A DNA stretch of 64,000 bases from Paraburkholderia sp. PGU19 (GTDB taxonomy: Bacteria; Pseudomonadota; Gammaproteobacteria; Burkholderiales; Burkholderiaceae). The position numbers were made by a program, and so were the translations under genes. Positions 34,922 through 44,684 of this stretch are shown here, one piece after another (position 1 is the stretch's first letter; every line of letters begins with the position of its first letter). The notes below the pieces were generated by a model. That model did no database searches and was not told the origin of the DNA. It worked only from the letters and a program-made list of their open reading frames with translations. The DNA lies in contig NZ_AP023181.1 in the NCBI RefSeq assembly GCF_013426915.1, positions 1,674,001 to 1,738,000 of the forward strand, in the 5' to 3' direction.

Positions 34922-35791
34922 CTAGAACGTTCTTGCGCTGTTTCGCCGCGCCACGGCGCCAGGCGTCACACCGAACACGGCCTTGAAGTGGCGTCCGAGG
35001 TGGCTTTGATCCGCGAAGCCGGTTGCGGCGGCAACGGCGGAAGGCGTCATGCCATCCAGCAACAAGTGCTTTGCCGTCTTAAGGCGCAGCACGAGTTGAT
35101 AGCGATGCGGACTCAACCCAAACGCAGCCGTAAAGCGCCGGCACAACTCGGACGCCGATAGCGACGCCTCGCGCGCCAGTTCGTCGAGCGACACGTTACG
35201 GCTGGAAAATGCCTGCAAGTAGGCCCGTGCGTCGCGCAGACGCTTGTCGGAGACTCTCGACGAGGTCTGTGCCGACGCATCGCGATAGTTCATCGAACCG
35301 AGCACCGCTTCGCACAACAGCGCCCATTCATCGGGCCATGTCGATGACATGTGCGAGCGTTGCGTCGACAGCGCGGCGAACTGCACGAACGGAGCCATCG
35401 CACGGCGCATCGTCACGGGCTGCGAAAACGCATGCGGCGAAACACCGTGAATCTCGCACTGCAATCGCCATTCGACATCGGGCACATAGAGCATCACGTA
35501 TTCGCATCCGTGATCGCCGATCGACATGCCCGCGTGCGCGACGTGCGGCGCAATCGCGTACACCTCGCCAGCGTTGACGATCGACGGTTGCCGCGAGTCC
35601 GTCATCGAGTCCTTTGCGCCGCGTAGCACTGCACCGATCGCCCACGTGTCGTGCGTATGCGTCGTGAACCGATGGCGCTCGAAGCGCGCATGAAGCACTT
35701 CGATGCCAGCGCCGTCGACGTAGCCATACTGCGCATGCTCTCGTGCTGCGGGCTGCGTGTCGTCTGCGGAATGGGGCATCGTGCGTGTCAT
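34922..35791 (-). CDS. AraC-family transcriptional regulator
   Basis: 289 residues. The N-terminal AraC_binding cupin spans residues 20-110 (FERHRFTTHTHDTWAIGAVLRG, then YAIAPHVAHAG). The C-terminal double HTH spans 190-285: NVSLDELAREASLSASELCRRFTAAFGLSPHRYQLVLRLKTAKHLL, then TGFADQSHLGRHFKAVFGVTPGA. This subtype often controls adjacent LysE exporters or amino-acid genes, but none adjoins here. The immediate target is not evident. Confidence 0.92.
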   Translation of the reverse strand: MTRTMPHSADDTQPAAREHAQYGYVDGAGIEVLHARFERHRFTTHTHDTWAIGAVLRGAKDSMTDSRQPSIVNAGEVYAIAPHVAHAGMSIGDHGCEYVMLYVPDVEWRLQCEIHGVSPHAFSQPVTMRRAMAPFVQFAALSTQRSHMSSTWPDEWALLCEAVLGSMNYRDASAQTSSRVSDKRLRDARAYLQAFSSRNVSLDELAREASLSASELCRRFTAAFGLSPHRYQLVLRLKTAKHLLLDGMTPSAVAAATGFADQSHLGRHFKAVFGVTPGAVARRNSARTF

Positions 35792-35812
35792 GAATCAGCC
35801 GGACGGCACACG

Positions 35813-36718
35813 CTACGCATGCCAGAGCGAAGCCTTCGCCCTGAGCGTTTCGATGGCGAGGTCGAGAAAGGCGCGCACTTTCTGATTCGCATGCTTGCCT
35901 TCGCGATGGACGACATGTACGGGCAATGCAGCCAGTTCATAATCGGCCAGCACGGCGCGCAACGTACCGTCCGCCAGTTCCTGCGCGATCTGATACGACA
36001 ACAGACGCACGATGCCCAGCCCCGCCAATGCTGCCGAGATCGCGGAATCATTGGTGGTGGTCACGAGGCGCGGCTGGATCGGCACTGTCAGCGGCTTGTT
36101 GTCCACGCTGAAGCGCCATTCGGGCGCGGAAGTGAGGCCTGTCGCCTGGATGGTCACGTGAGACGTGAGATCGTCGGGACGCTGCGGCACGCCATGCGCG
36201 TCGAGATAAGCGGGCGAAGCGCACAGCACGCGGCGCACCTTGCCGACAGCAATCGCCTGCAACGACGAACTCGGCAACTCGCCGATGCGTACCGCGACAT
36301 CCGCCCCTTCGTCGACGAGATTCACGATGCGATCCAGAAACCAGCAATTCAGATTGACGGCCGGATAGCGCGTCAGATAGTCGTGAGCGATGGGCGTCAC
36401 ATACATCTTTCCAAACAGGACAGGTGCCGTCACGGTCAACTGGCCGCGCGGCGTGGTGTTGGCACCGGCAGCCGAAAGCTCGGCCGCCTCGATTTCCGCG
36501 AGGATGCGGCGACAATCCTCGAAGAACGTGGCACCCGCATCGGTCATCCGCACGACGCGCGTCGTGCGGGTCAACAGCCGCACGCCAAGGTGTTCTTCGA
36601 GCTCGTTCATGACCCGGCTGATGACCGACGGCGACACGTTGAGCTTGCGCGCCGCGGACGCGAAGCCTTCCGTCTCGACCACGGTCACGAAGGTGTGCAT
36701 TGCCTGGAGCCTGTCCAT
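35813..36718 (-). CDS. LysR-family transcriptional regulator
   Basis: 301 residues from the ATG at 36718; the frame continuing to 37474 runs antiparallel in frame through the oxidoreductase gene and is not coding. HTH in residues 1-60 (MDRLQAMHTFVTVVETEGFA, then SPSVISRVMNELEEHLGVRLL), and effector domain of the single-strand CrgA/PecT-like group. Third gene of a same-strand set GST, three-domain oxidoreductase, LysR, which it probably regulates. Confidence 0.92.
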   Translation of the reverse strand: MDRLQAMHTFVTVVETEGFASAARKLNVSPSVISRVMNELEEHLGVRLLTRTTRVVRMTDAGATFFEDCRRILAEIEAAELSAAGANTTPRGQLTVTAPVLFGKMYVTPIAHDYLTRYPAVNLNCWFLDRIVNLVDEGADVAVRIGELPSSSLQAIAVGKVRRVLCASPAYLDAHGVPQRPDDLTSHVTIQATGLTSAPEWRFSVDNKPLTVPIQPRLVTTTNDSAISAALAGLGIVRLLSYQIAQELADGTLRAVLADYELAALPVHVVHREGKHANQKVRAFLDLAIETLRAKASLWHA

Positions 36719-36825
36719 GTCTGAGGAGATGAACGGGAAGGGGATAGGGGACGCCTGCCGGGTGTCGACAGGCAAGCGAGCGTCAAGCATAACAGCGTTT
36801 CCCACACCGCCCGGCACGGCCTGCC

Positions 36826-38898
36826 TCACAGATCGAGCAGCAGACGGTCGCCGCCGCCTGTCTCCGCGTTGGCGGGTACGGCGCAACATATCAACGCTTC
36901 GTCGTCCGGCACGATGAATTCCGGCGTCATGGTGTACGCCACCGCGCCCTCCACGATGCGCGTGCGGCACGTGCCGCAACTGCCGCCACGGCAACCGAAT
37001 TCGGGATTCAGTCCGCGTGCTTCCGCAAGCTCCAGCAATGAACCGCTGTCCGGGCTCCAGCGCGCTTCTTTGCCCGACTTGACGAACGCGATGGGGACCG
37101 GTTGGTCCGCTGCGACGCGAGCGGGACCCGTGACGGCGGCGGCATCCTTCCTGCGTTGCAGCCCGGACGGCCCGAACGCCTCGGCATGTATGCGGTTGTC
37201 CGCGACGTCGAGATCGCGCAAGCCGTCGTACATGGACTGCATGAACGTCGACGGTCCGCAAAGATAGAAGTCGTAGTCGTTGAAGGGCAGCGTGTCGCAC
37301 AGCAGCGCGACATCGATCCGGCCTTCGACGTCGAAGTCCTTGCCTTCGCGCGCGCCGTCGGTGTGACTCAATGCGCGCACCACGTTCACCGCGCCTTTCG
37401 CGGACACCGCGAGCGTTTCGATCTCGCGGCTGAACGCGCGCTCCTTCAGCGAACGTGCCGAATGGAAAAACCACGTCGGGCGCACGCGCCGCTTGCGTAG
37501 CCCTTCGTAGACGATATGCCTGAGCATCGCGAGCATCGGCGTGGTGCCGACGCCGGCGGCGAGCAGCACGGCGGGACGCCGCTCGGCGGCATCGATCGTG
37601 AACTGGCCAGCGGGCGCACGCGCTTCGATGATGCTGCCGATATGCAGCGTATCGTGCAGATGCGACGATACGAGTCCATCGCGCTTCACGCTGATCCGAT
37701 AGAGGCCATCGGCGGGTGCCGTCGACAGCGTATAGGTTCGGATCACAGGCTTGTCGTGACCGGGCGGCATGACGCGGATGGGCAGATGCTGACCCGCGAT
37801 ATGTGGAATGAGCCCCGCGCCGTCCACCGGTTCGAGGTGAAACGAACGGATCACCGAGCTTTCATCGACGACGTTCGTCACCTTGAACGGCCGCCATGCG
37901 TTCGCCAGTTCAGCGGCCTTCAGGCGGCTTGTCACTTCGTCCCAACTGCCTGTCATCAGCGAGTTCGGCGACCAGCCATTGGCCTGAAACTTCCACCGCA
38001 GCGGCAGCGCGCCCTTGCGATAGACGATGCGTCGTGGCGTGAAATGCCACAGCCGCTCCGCGCCCTGAAACGCGGCGATCTCGGGCGAGTCGAGATCGAC
38101 GGTCGCGTCCCCCGTCAATTGCAGGACATCGCCCGTTTCGAAGTCGGCGAAGATGAGCCCTGCGCGCGGGTTGACGAGAAAGTTGCCGAGCGTCGCGAAG
38201 AAGAGGTTGCCCGCGAAATCGGGAATGGTCAGGTGGCCGTCGTCGCCGATACGCACGAAGCCCGCCTTGCCACCGCGATGCGACACGTCGACCTGGCGTT
38301 GCTCGCCTTCGCCCACATAGGACGCGACAAACAGCGTGTCCGCGGCTTCGATCATCGCGCGGGCGTGACCGGTCAGGCCATCGAACTCCGTGGGCGCGAT
38401 GTCGGAAAACATGCCGGGATCGCGGATGAATTCGAAATCGCGTGCCTGGATGTATTGCGGGCAGTTGCCGAAGCTCTGGATGACCTCGACGTCGAAACCT
38501 TGCGACGTCGCGCCACGCAACAGACCGTTCAAGCGATTGCGGCGGCGCGTGTCCAGCTCGATCCCGAGCAGACCGATTGCCGCGCCTTCATGAATGCCGC
38601 CGGATGCGGGGTCATGCGGATCGGCGGCAACCTGCATGTGCAGAATCTTCTCGGTCGGCGACTGCATGAAGCCCGGTTGACCGGCAACGAGCGTCGCCCA
38701 TACATCACCGTCGTCAGCCACTGCGCCGGCCACGATGAACGGCAATTGTCTGTAGAAAGTGCGGTGCTGATCGGGCATGTAGTCGCGGATCACCCGGCGG
38801 CCGAGTTCCTGCATCTTCGGCGCCACGCCGACTTTCTCTTGCAGCGCCAGTTCGCCTGCGTGCCAGGGCGACCCTTTATCCGTCGATACCGTGCTCAT
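36826..38898 (-). CDS. Three-domain oxidoreductase: PNPOx-like flavin barrel, FNR-like reductase and 2Fe-2S ferredoxin
   Basis: 690 residues. Residues 1-310 are a pyridoxamine-oxidase-like FMN split barrel (FMQSPTEKILHM, GNLFFATLGNFLVNPRAGLIFADFETGDVLQLTG). Residues 330-570 are an FAD/NAD(P)H reductase: RTYTLSTAP flavin motif, LLAAGVGTTPMLAMLRH nucleotide motif, YLCGPSTFM. Residues 600-690 are a plant-type ferredoxin with CRGGSCGTC and a distal ICC cysteine. The reductase-ferredoxin half looks like a Rieske-oxygenase reductase or flavohemoglobin-like chain. The substrate is unknown. It follows a GST gene by 61 nt, suggesting detoxification of electrophiles or nitro/quinone compounds. Confidence 0.88.
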   Translation of the reverse strand: MSTVSTDKGSPWHAGELALQEKVGVAPKMQELGRRVIRDYMPDQHRTFYRQLPFIVAGAVADDGDVWATLVAGQPGFMQSPTEKILHMQVAADPHDPASGGIHEGAAIGLLGIELDTRRRNRLNGLLRGATSQGFDVEVIQSFGNCPQYIQARDFEFIRDPGMFSDIAPTEFDGLTGHARAMIEAADTLFVASYVGEGEQRQVDVSHRGGKAGFVRIGDDGHLTIPDFAGNLFFATLGNFLVNPRAGLIFADFETGDVLQLTGDATVDLDSPEIAAFQGAERLWHFTPRRIVYRKGALPLRWKFQANGWSPNSLMTGSWDEVTSRLKAAELANAWRPFKVTNVVDESSVIRSFHLEPVDGAGLIPHIAGQHLPIRVMPPGHDKPVIRTYTLSTAPADGLYRISVKRDGLVSSHLHDTLHIGSIIEARAPAGQFTIDAAERRPAVLLAAGVGTTPMLAMLRHIVYEGLRKRRVRPTWFFHSARSLKERAFSREIETLAVSAKGAVNVVRALSHTDGAREGKDFDVEGRIDVALLCDTLPFNDYDFYLCGPSTFMQSMYDGLRDLDVADNRIHAEAFGPSGLQRRKDAAAVTGPARVAADQPVPIAFVKSGKEARWSPDSGSLLELAEARGLNPEFGCRGGSCGTCRTRIVEGAVAYTMTPEFIVPDDEALICCAVPANAETGGGDRLLLDL

Positions 38899-38959
38899 GA
38901 TTTACCTCCGGTCGTAAAGCCGGGAAAGCCACGCGCGGGCTTTCCGCTCACTGACGCGC

Positions 38960-39577
38960 TCAGCTATTGGCGGCGAGGCCGACAGGCGTTTTCTGGAACT
39001 CGACGAAGCCAGGCAGCGCCTCGATGCGGCGCAACCACGCGTTGACGTTCGGGTAGAACGACAGGTCGACGTTGCCTTCCGGCGCACGCGCGATGTAGCT
39101 GTACAGCGCGACATCGGCAATCGTCGGATGAGCTTGCGCGATGTACTCGCGCCCGGCCAACTCTTCGTCGATCAGCTTGAGGATGCGATGCGCGCGGGCA
39201 ATCAGCTCTTCGGCGTTGTATTTTGCGCCGAACACGGTAATGAGTCGCGCGGCGGCCGGGCCGAACGCGATCTCGCCGGCGGCCACGGACAGCCAGCGCT
39301 GCACGGCGGCTTCCAGCGCGGGCGTTTGCGGCAGCCAGTCGGTCTTGCCGAACTTGCGGGCGACGTACACCAGAATCGCGTTGGAGTCGGCGATCGTGGT
39401 GTCGCCGTCGACGAGAACCGGGACCTGGCCGAAGCGGTTGAGTTTCAGAAATTCGGCGGATTTGTGCTCGGCGGCGGCGAGATCGACCTGAATCGATTGG
39501 TGGTCGATGCCGAGCAGCGACAGGAACAGGCGGGCGCGGTGCGAGTGGCCGGACAGCGGGTGGTAGTAGAGCTTCAT
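38960..39577 (-). CDS. Glutathione S-transferase
   Basis: 205 residues. N-terminal thioredoxin-like domain ([23 protein letters not shown], then [23 protein letters not shown] with the GSH-binding P-V and D-S/E-S-type residues), and helical C-terminal domain with [13 protein letters not shown]. Length and motifs fit the bacterial beta/nu-like GST group. First gene of the run with the three-domain oxidoreductase and LysR. Likely conjugates or isomerises an electrophile. Confidence 0.92.
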   Translation of the reverse strand: MKLYYHPLSGHSHRARLFLSLLGIDHQSIQVDLAAAEHKSAEFLKLNRFGQVPVLVDGDTTIADSNAILVYVARKFGKTDWLPQTPALEAAVQRWLSVAAGEIAFGPAAARLITVFGAKYNAEELIARAHRILKLIDEELAGREYIAQAHPTIADVALYSYIARAPEGNVDLSFYPNVNAWLRRIEALPGFVEFQKTPVGLAANS

Positions 39578-39841
39578 GGCGGTTTCCTTTGGTCAGAGGT
39601 GACTGGGGCATCCCGATCACTTGATGCAAAGTCTAGGGACGCTGCGTCCGCAGCAGAATCCCTCGCCAGGTCAATTGATACTTCTCGAAACGAGAACGGT
39701 GGTTGTGCGTCCGAGAACAGTGGCGTTCGGCGGTTCAGGCCGTGCTGCTCGCCGAAATGCGTCAACTCGTGCGCACGCATCTCGTCTCGGCGGGCGCAGG
39801 AAAGCGGGCGTTAAATGCGAGTCGCTTAACTGTTGCGCGCC

Positions 39842-41734
39842 TCACGCACCAAGCTTGAAGAACCCAACCGTCGCGTTCAGATCCTTGCCTTGCGTGCTGA
39901 GCGATTCGGACGTGGCGGCAATCTCTTCCACCAGCGCTGCGTTCTGCTGCGTCGACTGGTCCATCAGCGACACGGCCTGATTGACCTCACCAATCGCGCG
40001 GCTTTGCTCGCGCGCGGAATCCGCGATTTCGCTAGTGATCGTGGCGAGGTTGGACACGGCATCCGTCAGTTCGGCGATCGTCTTGCCTGCGAGATTGACC
40101 TGTTCGGCACCCGCCTCGACGTTGCCGACAGAAGCCTCAAGCAGTGCCTTGATCTCTTTTGCCGCGCTGGTCGAACGCTGGGCCAGGTTGCGCACTTCGG
40201 CGGCGACGACGGCAAAGCCGCGACCGCTCTCGCCTGCGCGCGCCGATTCAACAGCGGCATTCAACGCCAGGATGTTGGTCTGGAACGCGATGCCCTCGAT
40301 CATCCCCACAATGCCGACAATGCGCCCTGATTGCTCGACGGCAGCGTTCATCGTCTTTGCCGCGCCCGCAACGGCCTCGTTGCCGCGACGCGCGGCATCC
40401 ACGGCGCCCGCGGCGACGGCGTTGGCCGTCGTCGCCTGATTGGCCGTGCCGCGCACCGTGCCCGCCAGTTCTTCCATGCTGGCCGCCGTTTGCTGGATCG
40501 ACGCGGCCTGTTGCTCGGTTCTCGACGACAGATCGAGATTGCCCGCCGACACTTCACCGGCAGCGAGTTCGAGGTGACGGCTGTTCGTCCTCACCTTCAG
40601 CAGCACACCGTGCAGCTTTTCGACGAATGCGTTGAACTGCCTCGCGAGATGGCCGACTTCGTCGTTGCTGAGTTGAGGAAGACGCCGCGTCATGTCGCCA
40701 TCGCCGGATGCGATTTCGTGCATCGAGTTGGCAAGATTGCGAATGGGATCGGTCATCCTGCGGCCCAACGCAATCATGATGAGCACGGCGACCACGAGCA
40801 CCAGCAGCCCCATCCCGATCAGCGTCCACGTGAGCCGGTTGGCGGCTGCCATCATTTCCGAATCGGGCACGAGCGCGTAGTACTTCCAGCCGTTCTTCGG
40901 TGACGTGTAGATGAACGACTGATAATCGACGCCGTCCATCTGGATGCGAACGAGCCCATCGCTGCCATTGGACAGTTGTTCGTATCCGCCGCCCAGGCCC
41001 TTCAGTTCCTTGAACTCATGTTTCTTCTCGCGCGGGTCGATCAGAATTTTTCCGCTGCTGTCCGTAACGAGCAGATAGCCGGTCTTGCCGAACTGGATGC
41101 CACTGGTGAGCCGCGCGAAGTCGTCGAGCGAGATGTCGCCTTCGAGCACGCCGAGAATCTCGTCCTTGCTGTCCTTGACGACACGCGCGAACGGAATGAT
41201 CGCGCCGCCGGAGCCGGCCGCGCTCAGATAAGGCGCGGGCCGCACGACGCGATCAGGCGCCGTCATCGCCAGCTGATACCACGGCCTGACGCGCGGATCG
41301 TAGTGCTCGCCGTTCAGGCTTTCGATCGGCCATTGCACATAGCCGCCCCAATGCGTGCCGATGTCGAGATAGCGCATGTTGGGATGCGTATCGCCGAACT
41401 GCTTGAGCAACGCGAAGATCGTCTTCTCGACTTCGCCGTTCTTATCCGGCGTCATCTGGCCGCCGTGGTTCAGATAGTCGGTGATGCTCTGGTCGGCGGC
41501 TTTCAGTTGCGCCGTTTGGGTCAGATACGTGAGGTTCTGTTCGACCTCTTTAAAGCTCACATCAAGCGATTCGTCGGCCTGGACGATTCTGGCGTGACTG
41601 GATTGCTCGAACTCGTCGACAGCCTGATGACGCACGTTCAACGCGCCGACCGTGGTGAGAAGTAGAACCGTGACTGCGAGCGCGGCGCCCGATGCCGCGC
41701 TGAATTTGAATGCGATCGAATCCGTAAGCTTCAA
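39842..41734 (-). CDS. Methyl-accepting chemotaxis protein with dCache sensor
   Basis: About 630 residues from a TTG at 41734 that has GAGG 5 nt upstream; the frame is open to 41764. Layout: TM1 at about 10-32, a periplasmic dCache domain ([29 protein letters not shown] block, [19 protein letters not shown]), TM2 near 305-325, HAMP, and the signalling domain. The hairpin tip reads [41 protein letters not shown] pattern. The YDPRVRPWY motif is typical of amino-acid or organic-acid sensing dCache domains. No C-terminal CheR pentapeptide is present. A FliA-type promoter lies upstream. Confidence 0.93.
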   Translation of the reverse strand: MKLTDSIAFKFSAASGAALAVTVLLLTTVGALNVRHQAVDEFEQSSHARIVQADESLDVSFKEVEQNLTYLTQTAQLKAADQSITDYLNHGGQMTPDKNGEVEKTIFALLKQFGDTHPNMRYLDIGTHWGGYVQWPIESLNGEHYDPRVRPWYQLAMTAPDRVVRPAPYLSAAGSGGAIIPFARVVKDSKDEILGVLEGDISLDDFARLTSGIQFGKTGYLLVTDSSGKILIDPREKKHEFKELKGLGGGYEQLSNGSDGLVRIQMDGVDYQSFIYTSPKNGWKYYALVPDSEMMAAANRLTWTLIGMGLLVLVVAVLIMIALGRRMTDPIRNLANSMHEIASGDGDMTRRLPQLSNDEVGHLARQFNAFVEKLHGVLLKVRTNSRHLELAAGEVSAGNLDLSSRTEQQAASIQQTAASMEELAGTVRGTANQATTANAVAAGAVDAARRGNEAVAGAAKTMNAAVEQSGRIVGIVGMIEGIAFQTNILALNAAVESARAGESGRGFAVVAAEVRNLAQRSTSAAKEIKALLEASVGNVEAGAEQVNLAGKTIAELTDAVSNLATITSEIADSAREQSRAIGEVNQAVSLMDQSTQQNAALVEEIAATSESLSTQGKDLNATVGFFKLGA

Positions 41735-41822
41735 AATGACCTCTGCCCAATGACGAACTACCATCCGATATCGACTCGCGGTGCGCTAAAGATGAAGCAA
41801 TGCGCATCGTTGATTACGTTGG

Positions 41823-41849
41823 TTGTCGGCCGATATCGGGGTGGCTTGA
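41823..41849 (-). promoter_or_regulatory. FliA (sigma-28) type promoter of the chemoreceptor gene
   Basis: Minus strand TCAA (41846-41849), 15 nt, GCCGACAA (41823-41830). This matches the flagellar consensus TAAA-N15-GCCGATAA at 10 of 12 positions with exact spacing, about 90 nt upstream of the TTG start. It links the receptor to the flagellar regulon. Confidence 0.72.
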
Positions 41850-41972
41850 GCGGATCTGATGCTGGATTCGATATATTTTTTCAGTGCCTTTTTCGTGCCC
41901 TTTTCCATGTCGCATCGCGTGAGAATCGTGTCGCGAATTCGATGACAGAGAAGCGGCAAAAAAAGTGCGCGC

Positions 41973-42590
41973 TTACATGGCCGCGCTCGTCTCTTGCAGA
42001 AACGGCGTGATATTGCGCATCGCGCGCGCAACGTACTCTTCCTTCTCGCCGACAGGCGCGACGTAATGCATCGCGCTCGCGGCTGCGTCGACGCCTTCGA
42101 AGCGCGCGATGACCCATGCGGCCAGATACTGGGAGGCAAGACATCCGCCCGCAGTCGCGACGTTGCCTCGCGCGACGAACGGCTGATTGAGCACGTCCAC
42201 GCCCGCTTCCTCGACCCACGGTTTCGTCGTGAGGTCCGTGCAGGCGGGCACGCCATCGAGCAGCCCGAGCTTCGCCAGCACGAGTGTGCCGGAGCACTGC
42301 GCGCCAAGCAGCTGGCGCGACGGATCGAACTGCATCTGCGCCATCAAGGTCTGATCGGCAACGACATTGCGCGTCAACGCGCCACTGCCAACAATCACTG
42401 CATCTGCAGCATTCGCCTCGTGCAGCGCGATCTGCCCTTCGATCACGACGCCGTTCATCGAATTCACGCGTGCGTGCGGCGTCGCAATCGACACGCGCCA
42501 GTCCGGCTTCTTGATCCGGTTGAGAATGCCGAGCGCAATCAGCGAATCGAGTTCGTTGAAGCCTTCGAAAGTGAGAATCGCGATGTGCAT
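41973..42590 (-). CDS. DJ-1/PfpI-family protein
   Basis: 205 residues with a class-I glutamine-amidotransferase-like fold. The opening is MHIAILTFEGFNELDSLIALGIL and the nucleophile elbow is LLGAQCSGTLVLAKLGLLDG, with Cys near residue 99. Distal block is TAGGCLASQYLAAWVI. This is the isonitrile hydratase/AraC-partner branch of the family rather than peptidases. Divergent from a MocR-type regulator. Specific function unknown. Confidence 0.88.
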   Translation of the reverse strand: MHIAILTFEGFNELDSLIALGILNRIKKPDWRVSIATPHARVNSMNGVVIEGQIALHEANAADAVIVGSGALTRNVVADQTLMAQMQFDPSRQLLGAQCSGTLVLAKLGLLDGVPACTDLTTKPWVEEAGVDVLNQPFVARGNVATAGGCLASQYLAAWVIARFEGVDAAASAMHYVAPVGEKEEYVARAMRNITPFLQETSAAM

Positions 42591-42676
42591 GATGTTCGCC
42601 TGCCGATGAATGGGGTGAGATGATGCTATGCGCAGATACCATTACAATCAAATAATTGTCATGGATACATCTGGAT

Positions 42677-44011
42677 ATGGCTCAGCCCCGGTACAAGGAA
42701 CTTGTCGACACGCTTGCCGCGGATATTCGCTCGGGACGCCTGCGCGCCGGCACGCGCCTGCCGACGCATCGCCAGCTCGCGTCCACGCACGGACTCGCGC
42801 TCGTCACGGCGACGCGGGTCTACGCCGAACTTGCGGCGATGGGTCTCGTCAGCGGAGAGACGGGACGCGGTACGTTCGTGCGGGAAATTTCGCTGCCGCC
42901 TAGACAGGGCATCGATCAGTTCGCGCTCGCGGCGGGCATGGTCGACCTCAACTTCAACTATCCGGCGCTGCCGGGTCAGGCCGATCTGTTGCGCGGCGCG
43001 TTGCGTCAGCTTGCTGCGTCCGGCGATCTGGAAAGCCTGCTTCGCTATCAGCCGCATGGCGGACGCCAGCACGAGCGCGCGGCCGTGGCGCGTCATCTGG
43101 CTTGCAGGGGACTCGAAATCGGCTGGGACCAGGTGTCGCTCGTGAATGGCGCGCAAGCGGGCCTGGCCGCGACCGTGATGGCGCTGCTCAGCCCTGGCGA
43201 TGTGGTCGCAGTGGACACGCTGACGTATCCGGGTTTCAAGGTGCTCGCCGAGGCCTGTCGGCTGGAACTGGCGCCGATCCCGGCGGATGGGCAAGGGTTC
43301 GACCTCGACGCGCTCGAACGCTTGTGCAGGACGCGGCGCGTGCGCGCCGTGTATGTGATGCCGACGCTGCACAATCCGCTCGGTTGGGTGACGAGTGCGC
43401 AATGGCGCAAGCAACTCGTGTCGATTGCGCGCCGGCATGGGCTATTGATAATCGAAGACGCCGCGTATGCCTTTCTCGCCGACAAACCGCCCGCGCCGCT
43501 CGCCGCGCTCGCGCCGGAAACGACCGTGTACGTGTCCGGCTTTTCGAAGAACGTCGCTACCGGTTTGCGCGTGGGTTTTGTCGTGGCGTCGGCTGAATCG
43601 ATGAAAGATATCGAGCGGATCATCAGGGCGACGACGTGGAATACGCCCGGTGTGATGACGTCGATTGCGTGCGCGTGGCTCGATGATGGCACCGTCAAGC
43701 GGCTGGAAGCGGAGAAACGCCGCGACGCGAAGATCCGGCAAGCCATGGCCGCTGAGATTCTCGCGGGCCTGAACTGTGTTCGCCACCCATCGTCGTATTT
43801 CGTCTGGTTGCCGTTGTCGGAAGAAGTGCGCGCGGATCAGGTTGCGGCGGCGCTGATGCGTGAACACATTTCAGTGTCGACGGCTGAGCCCTACGCGACT
43901 TCGCACCATGTGCCTCATGCTGTCCGCCTCGCGTTGGGTTCTGTCGAACTCGATGTGCTGCGCGAATCGCTGGAAACGGTCAGGCGCGTGATAAGCGCTT
44001 ACGCTTACTGA
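42677..44011 (+). CDS. MocR-type regulator: GntR HTH fused to PLP aminotransferase fold
   Basis: 444 residues from the ATG at 42677; a TTG at 42656 would add 7. Residues 1-75 are a GntR winged helix (YKELVDTLAADIRSGRLRAGTRLPTHRQLA, then TATRVYAELAAMGLVSGETGRGTFV). The rest is a fold-type-I aminotransferase with PLP lysine in YVSGFSKNVATGLRVGF and the usual IIEDAAYAFL aspartate. The gene before the LysE exporter, 56 nt upstream, suggests it senses an amino acid or amine and controls its export. An ATACCA element (42636-42641), the half-site of GabR-like regulators, and an ACAAT-N6-ATTGT repeat lie between it and the DJ-1 gene. Confidence 0.9.
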   Translation: MAQPRYKELVDTLAADIRSGRLRAGTRLPTHRQLASTHGLALVTATRVYAELAAMGLVSGETGRGTFVREISLPPRQGIDQFALAAGMVDLNFNYPALPGQADLLRGALRQLAASGDLESLLRYQPHGGRQHERAAVARHLACRGLEIGWDQVSLVNGAQAGLAATVMALLSPGDVVAVDTLTYPGFKVLAEACRLELAPIPADGQGFDLDALERLCRTRRVRAVYVMPTLHNPLGWVTSAQWRKQLVSIARRHGLLIIEDAAYAFLADKPPAPLAALAPETTVYVSGFSKNVATGLRVGFVVASAESMKDIERIIRATTWNTPGVMTSIACAWLDDGTVKRLEAEKRRDAKIRQAMAAEILAGLNCVRHPSSYFVWLPLSEEVRADQVAAALMREHISVSTAEPYATSHHVPHAVRLALGSVELDVLRESLETVRRVISAYAY

Positions 44012-44067
44012 AATAGCCTCGGGTATGATCGAAATCGAATTTACGTCCAACGTCCGCGGAAGAAAAC

Positions 44068-44682
44068 ATGCTCGATCCCATCAACAGTTTGCTCGCGCTG
44101 TGCGGCGTGTTGCTGCTTAGCGTTGCCAGCCCTGGGCCCAACTTCGTGATCGTCACATCGACGGCGGTTGCGTCGCGACGCGCTGGCGTATCGACTGGTC
44201 TGGGGCTGGCGGCTGCGTCGGGCACATGGGCGTTGATCGCGATTGCGGGCCTGAGTCTGATCGTCACGCATGTCGCGTGGATCGAGATGGCATTGCGGAT
44301 TGCGGGCGCGGCCTATCTGATCTGGCTCGGCGCGAAGATGATCGTGACTGCGCGCCAACCTTTGTCCGCGCCGGCACGGACCGCCGGGTCTGGTTGGGCC
44401 GCCGCGAAACGCGGCTATCTCGTGAGCATGACAAACCCCAAATCGGTCGCGTTCTACGGCAGCATATTTGCCGTGATGGTGCCAGCGCATGCTGGACTGT
44501 CGTTCGATATCGCTGTTGTGGCGCTGTCGATCGGCATATCGTGCGCGTGGTACTGCGCGATGGCGCTGCTGGCTTCTCACCCCGCCATCCGCAGTTTCAT
44601 GGTTCGGCGCAAAGCCGTGATCGACACGACGGCGGGCGTGCTGTTGATCGGGCTCGGCGGAAGGATGCTTGCTGGGCGCTGA
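44068..44682 (+). CDS. LysE-family amino acid exporter
   Basis: 204 residues with about six membrane spans and the LysE/RhtB signature: SPGPNFVIVTSTAVASRRAGVSTGLG in TM1-loop, AAYLIWLGAKMI, and GYLVSMTNPKSVAFYGSIF. It exports an amino acid or related metabolite. Follows the MocR gene in the same direction and is convergent with the ProP-like transporter, whose stop lies 2 nt away. Confidence 0.92.
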   Translation: MLDPINSLLALCGVLLLSVASPGPNFVIVTSTAVASRRAGVSTGLGLAAASGTWALIAIAGLSLIVTHVAWIEMALRIAGAAYLIWLGAKMIVTARQPLSAPARTAGSGWAAAKRGYLVSMTNPKSVAFYGSIFAVMVPAHAGLSFDIAVVALSIGISCAWYCAMALLASHPAIRSFMVRRKAVIDTTAGVLLIGLGGRMLAGR

Positions 44683-44684
44683 CG

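Noticed and set aside
36719..37474. N-terminal extension of the LysR gene into the oxidoreductase region
   Set aside because: The LysR fold begins at the ATG at 36718 and the extra 252 residues are Arg-rich and overlap another gene.
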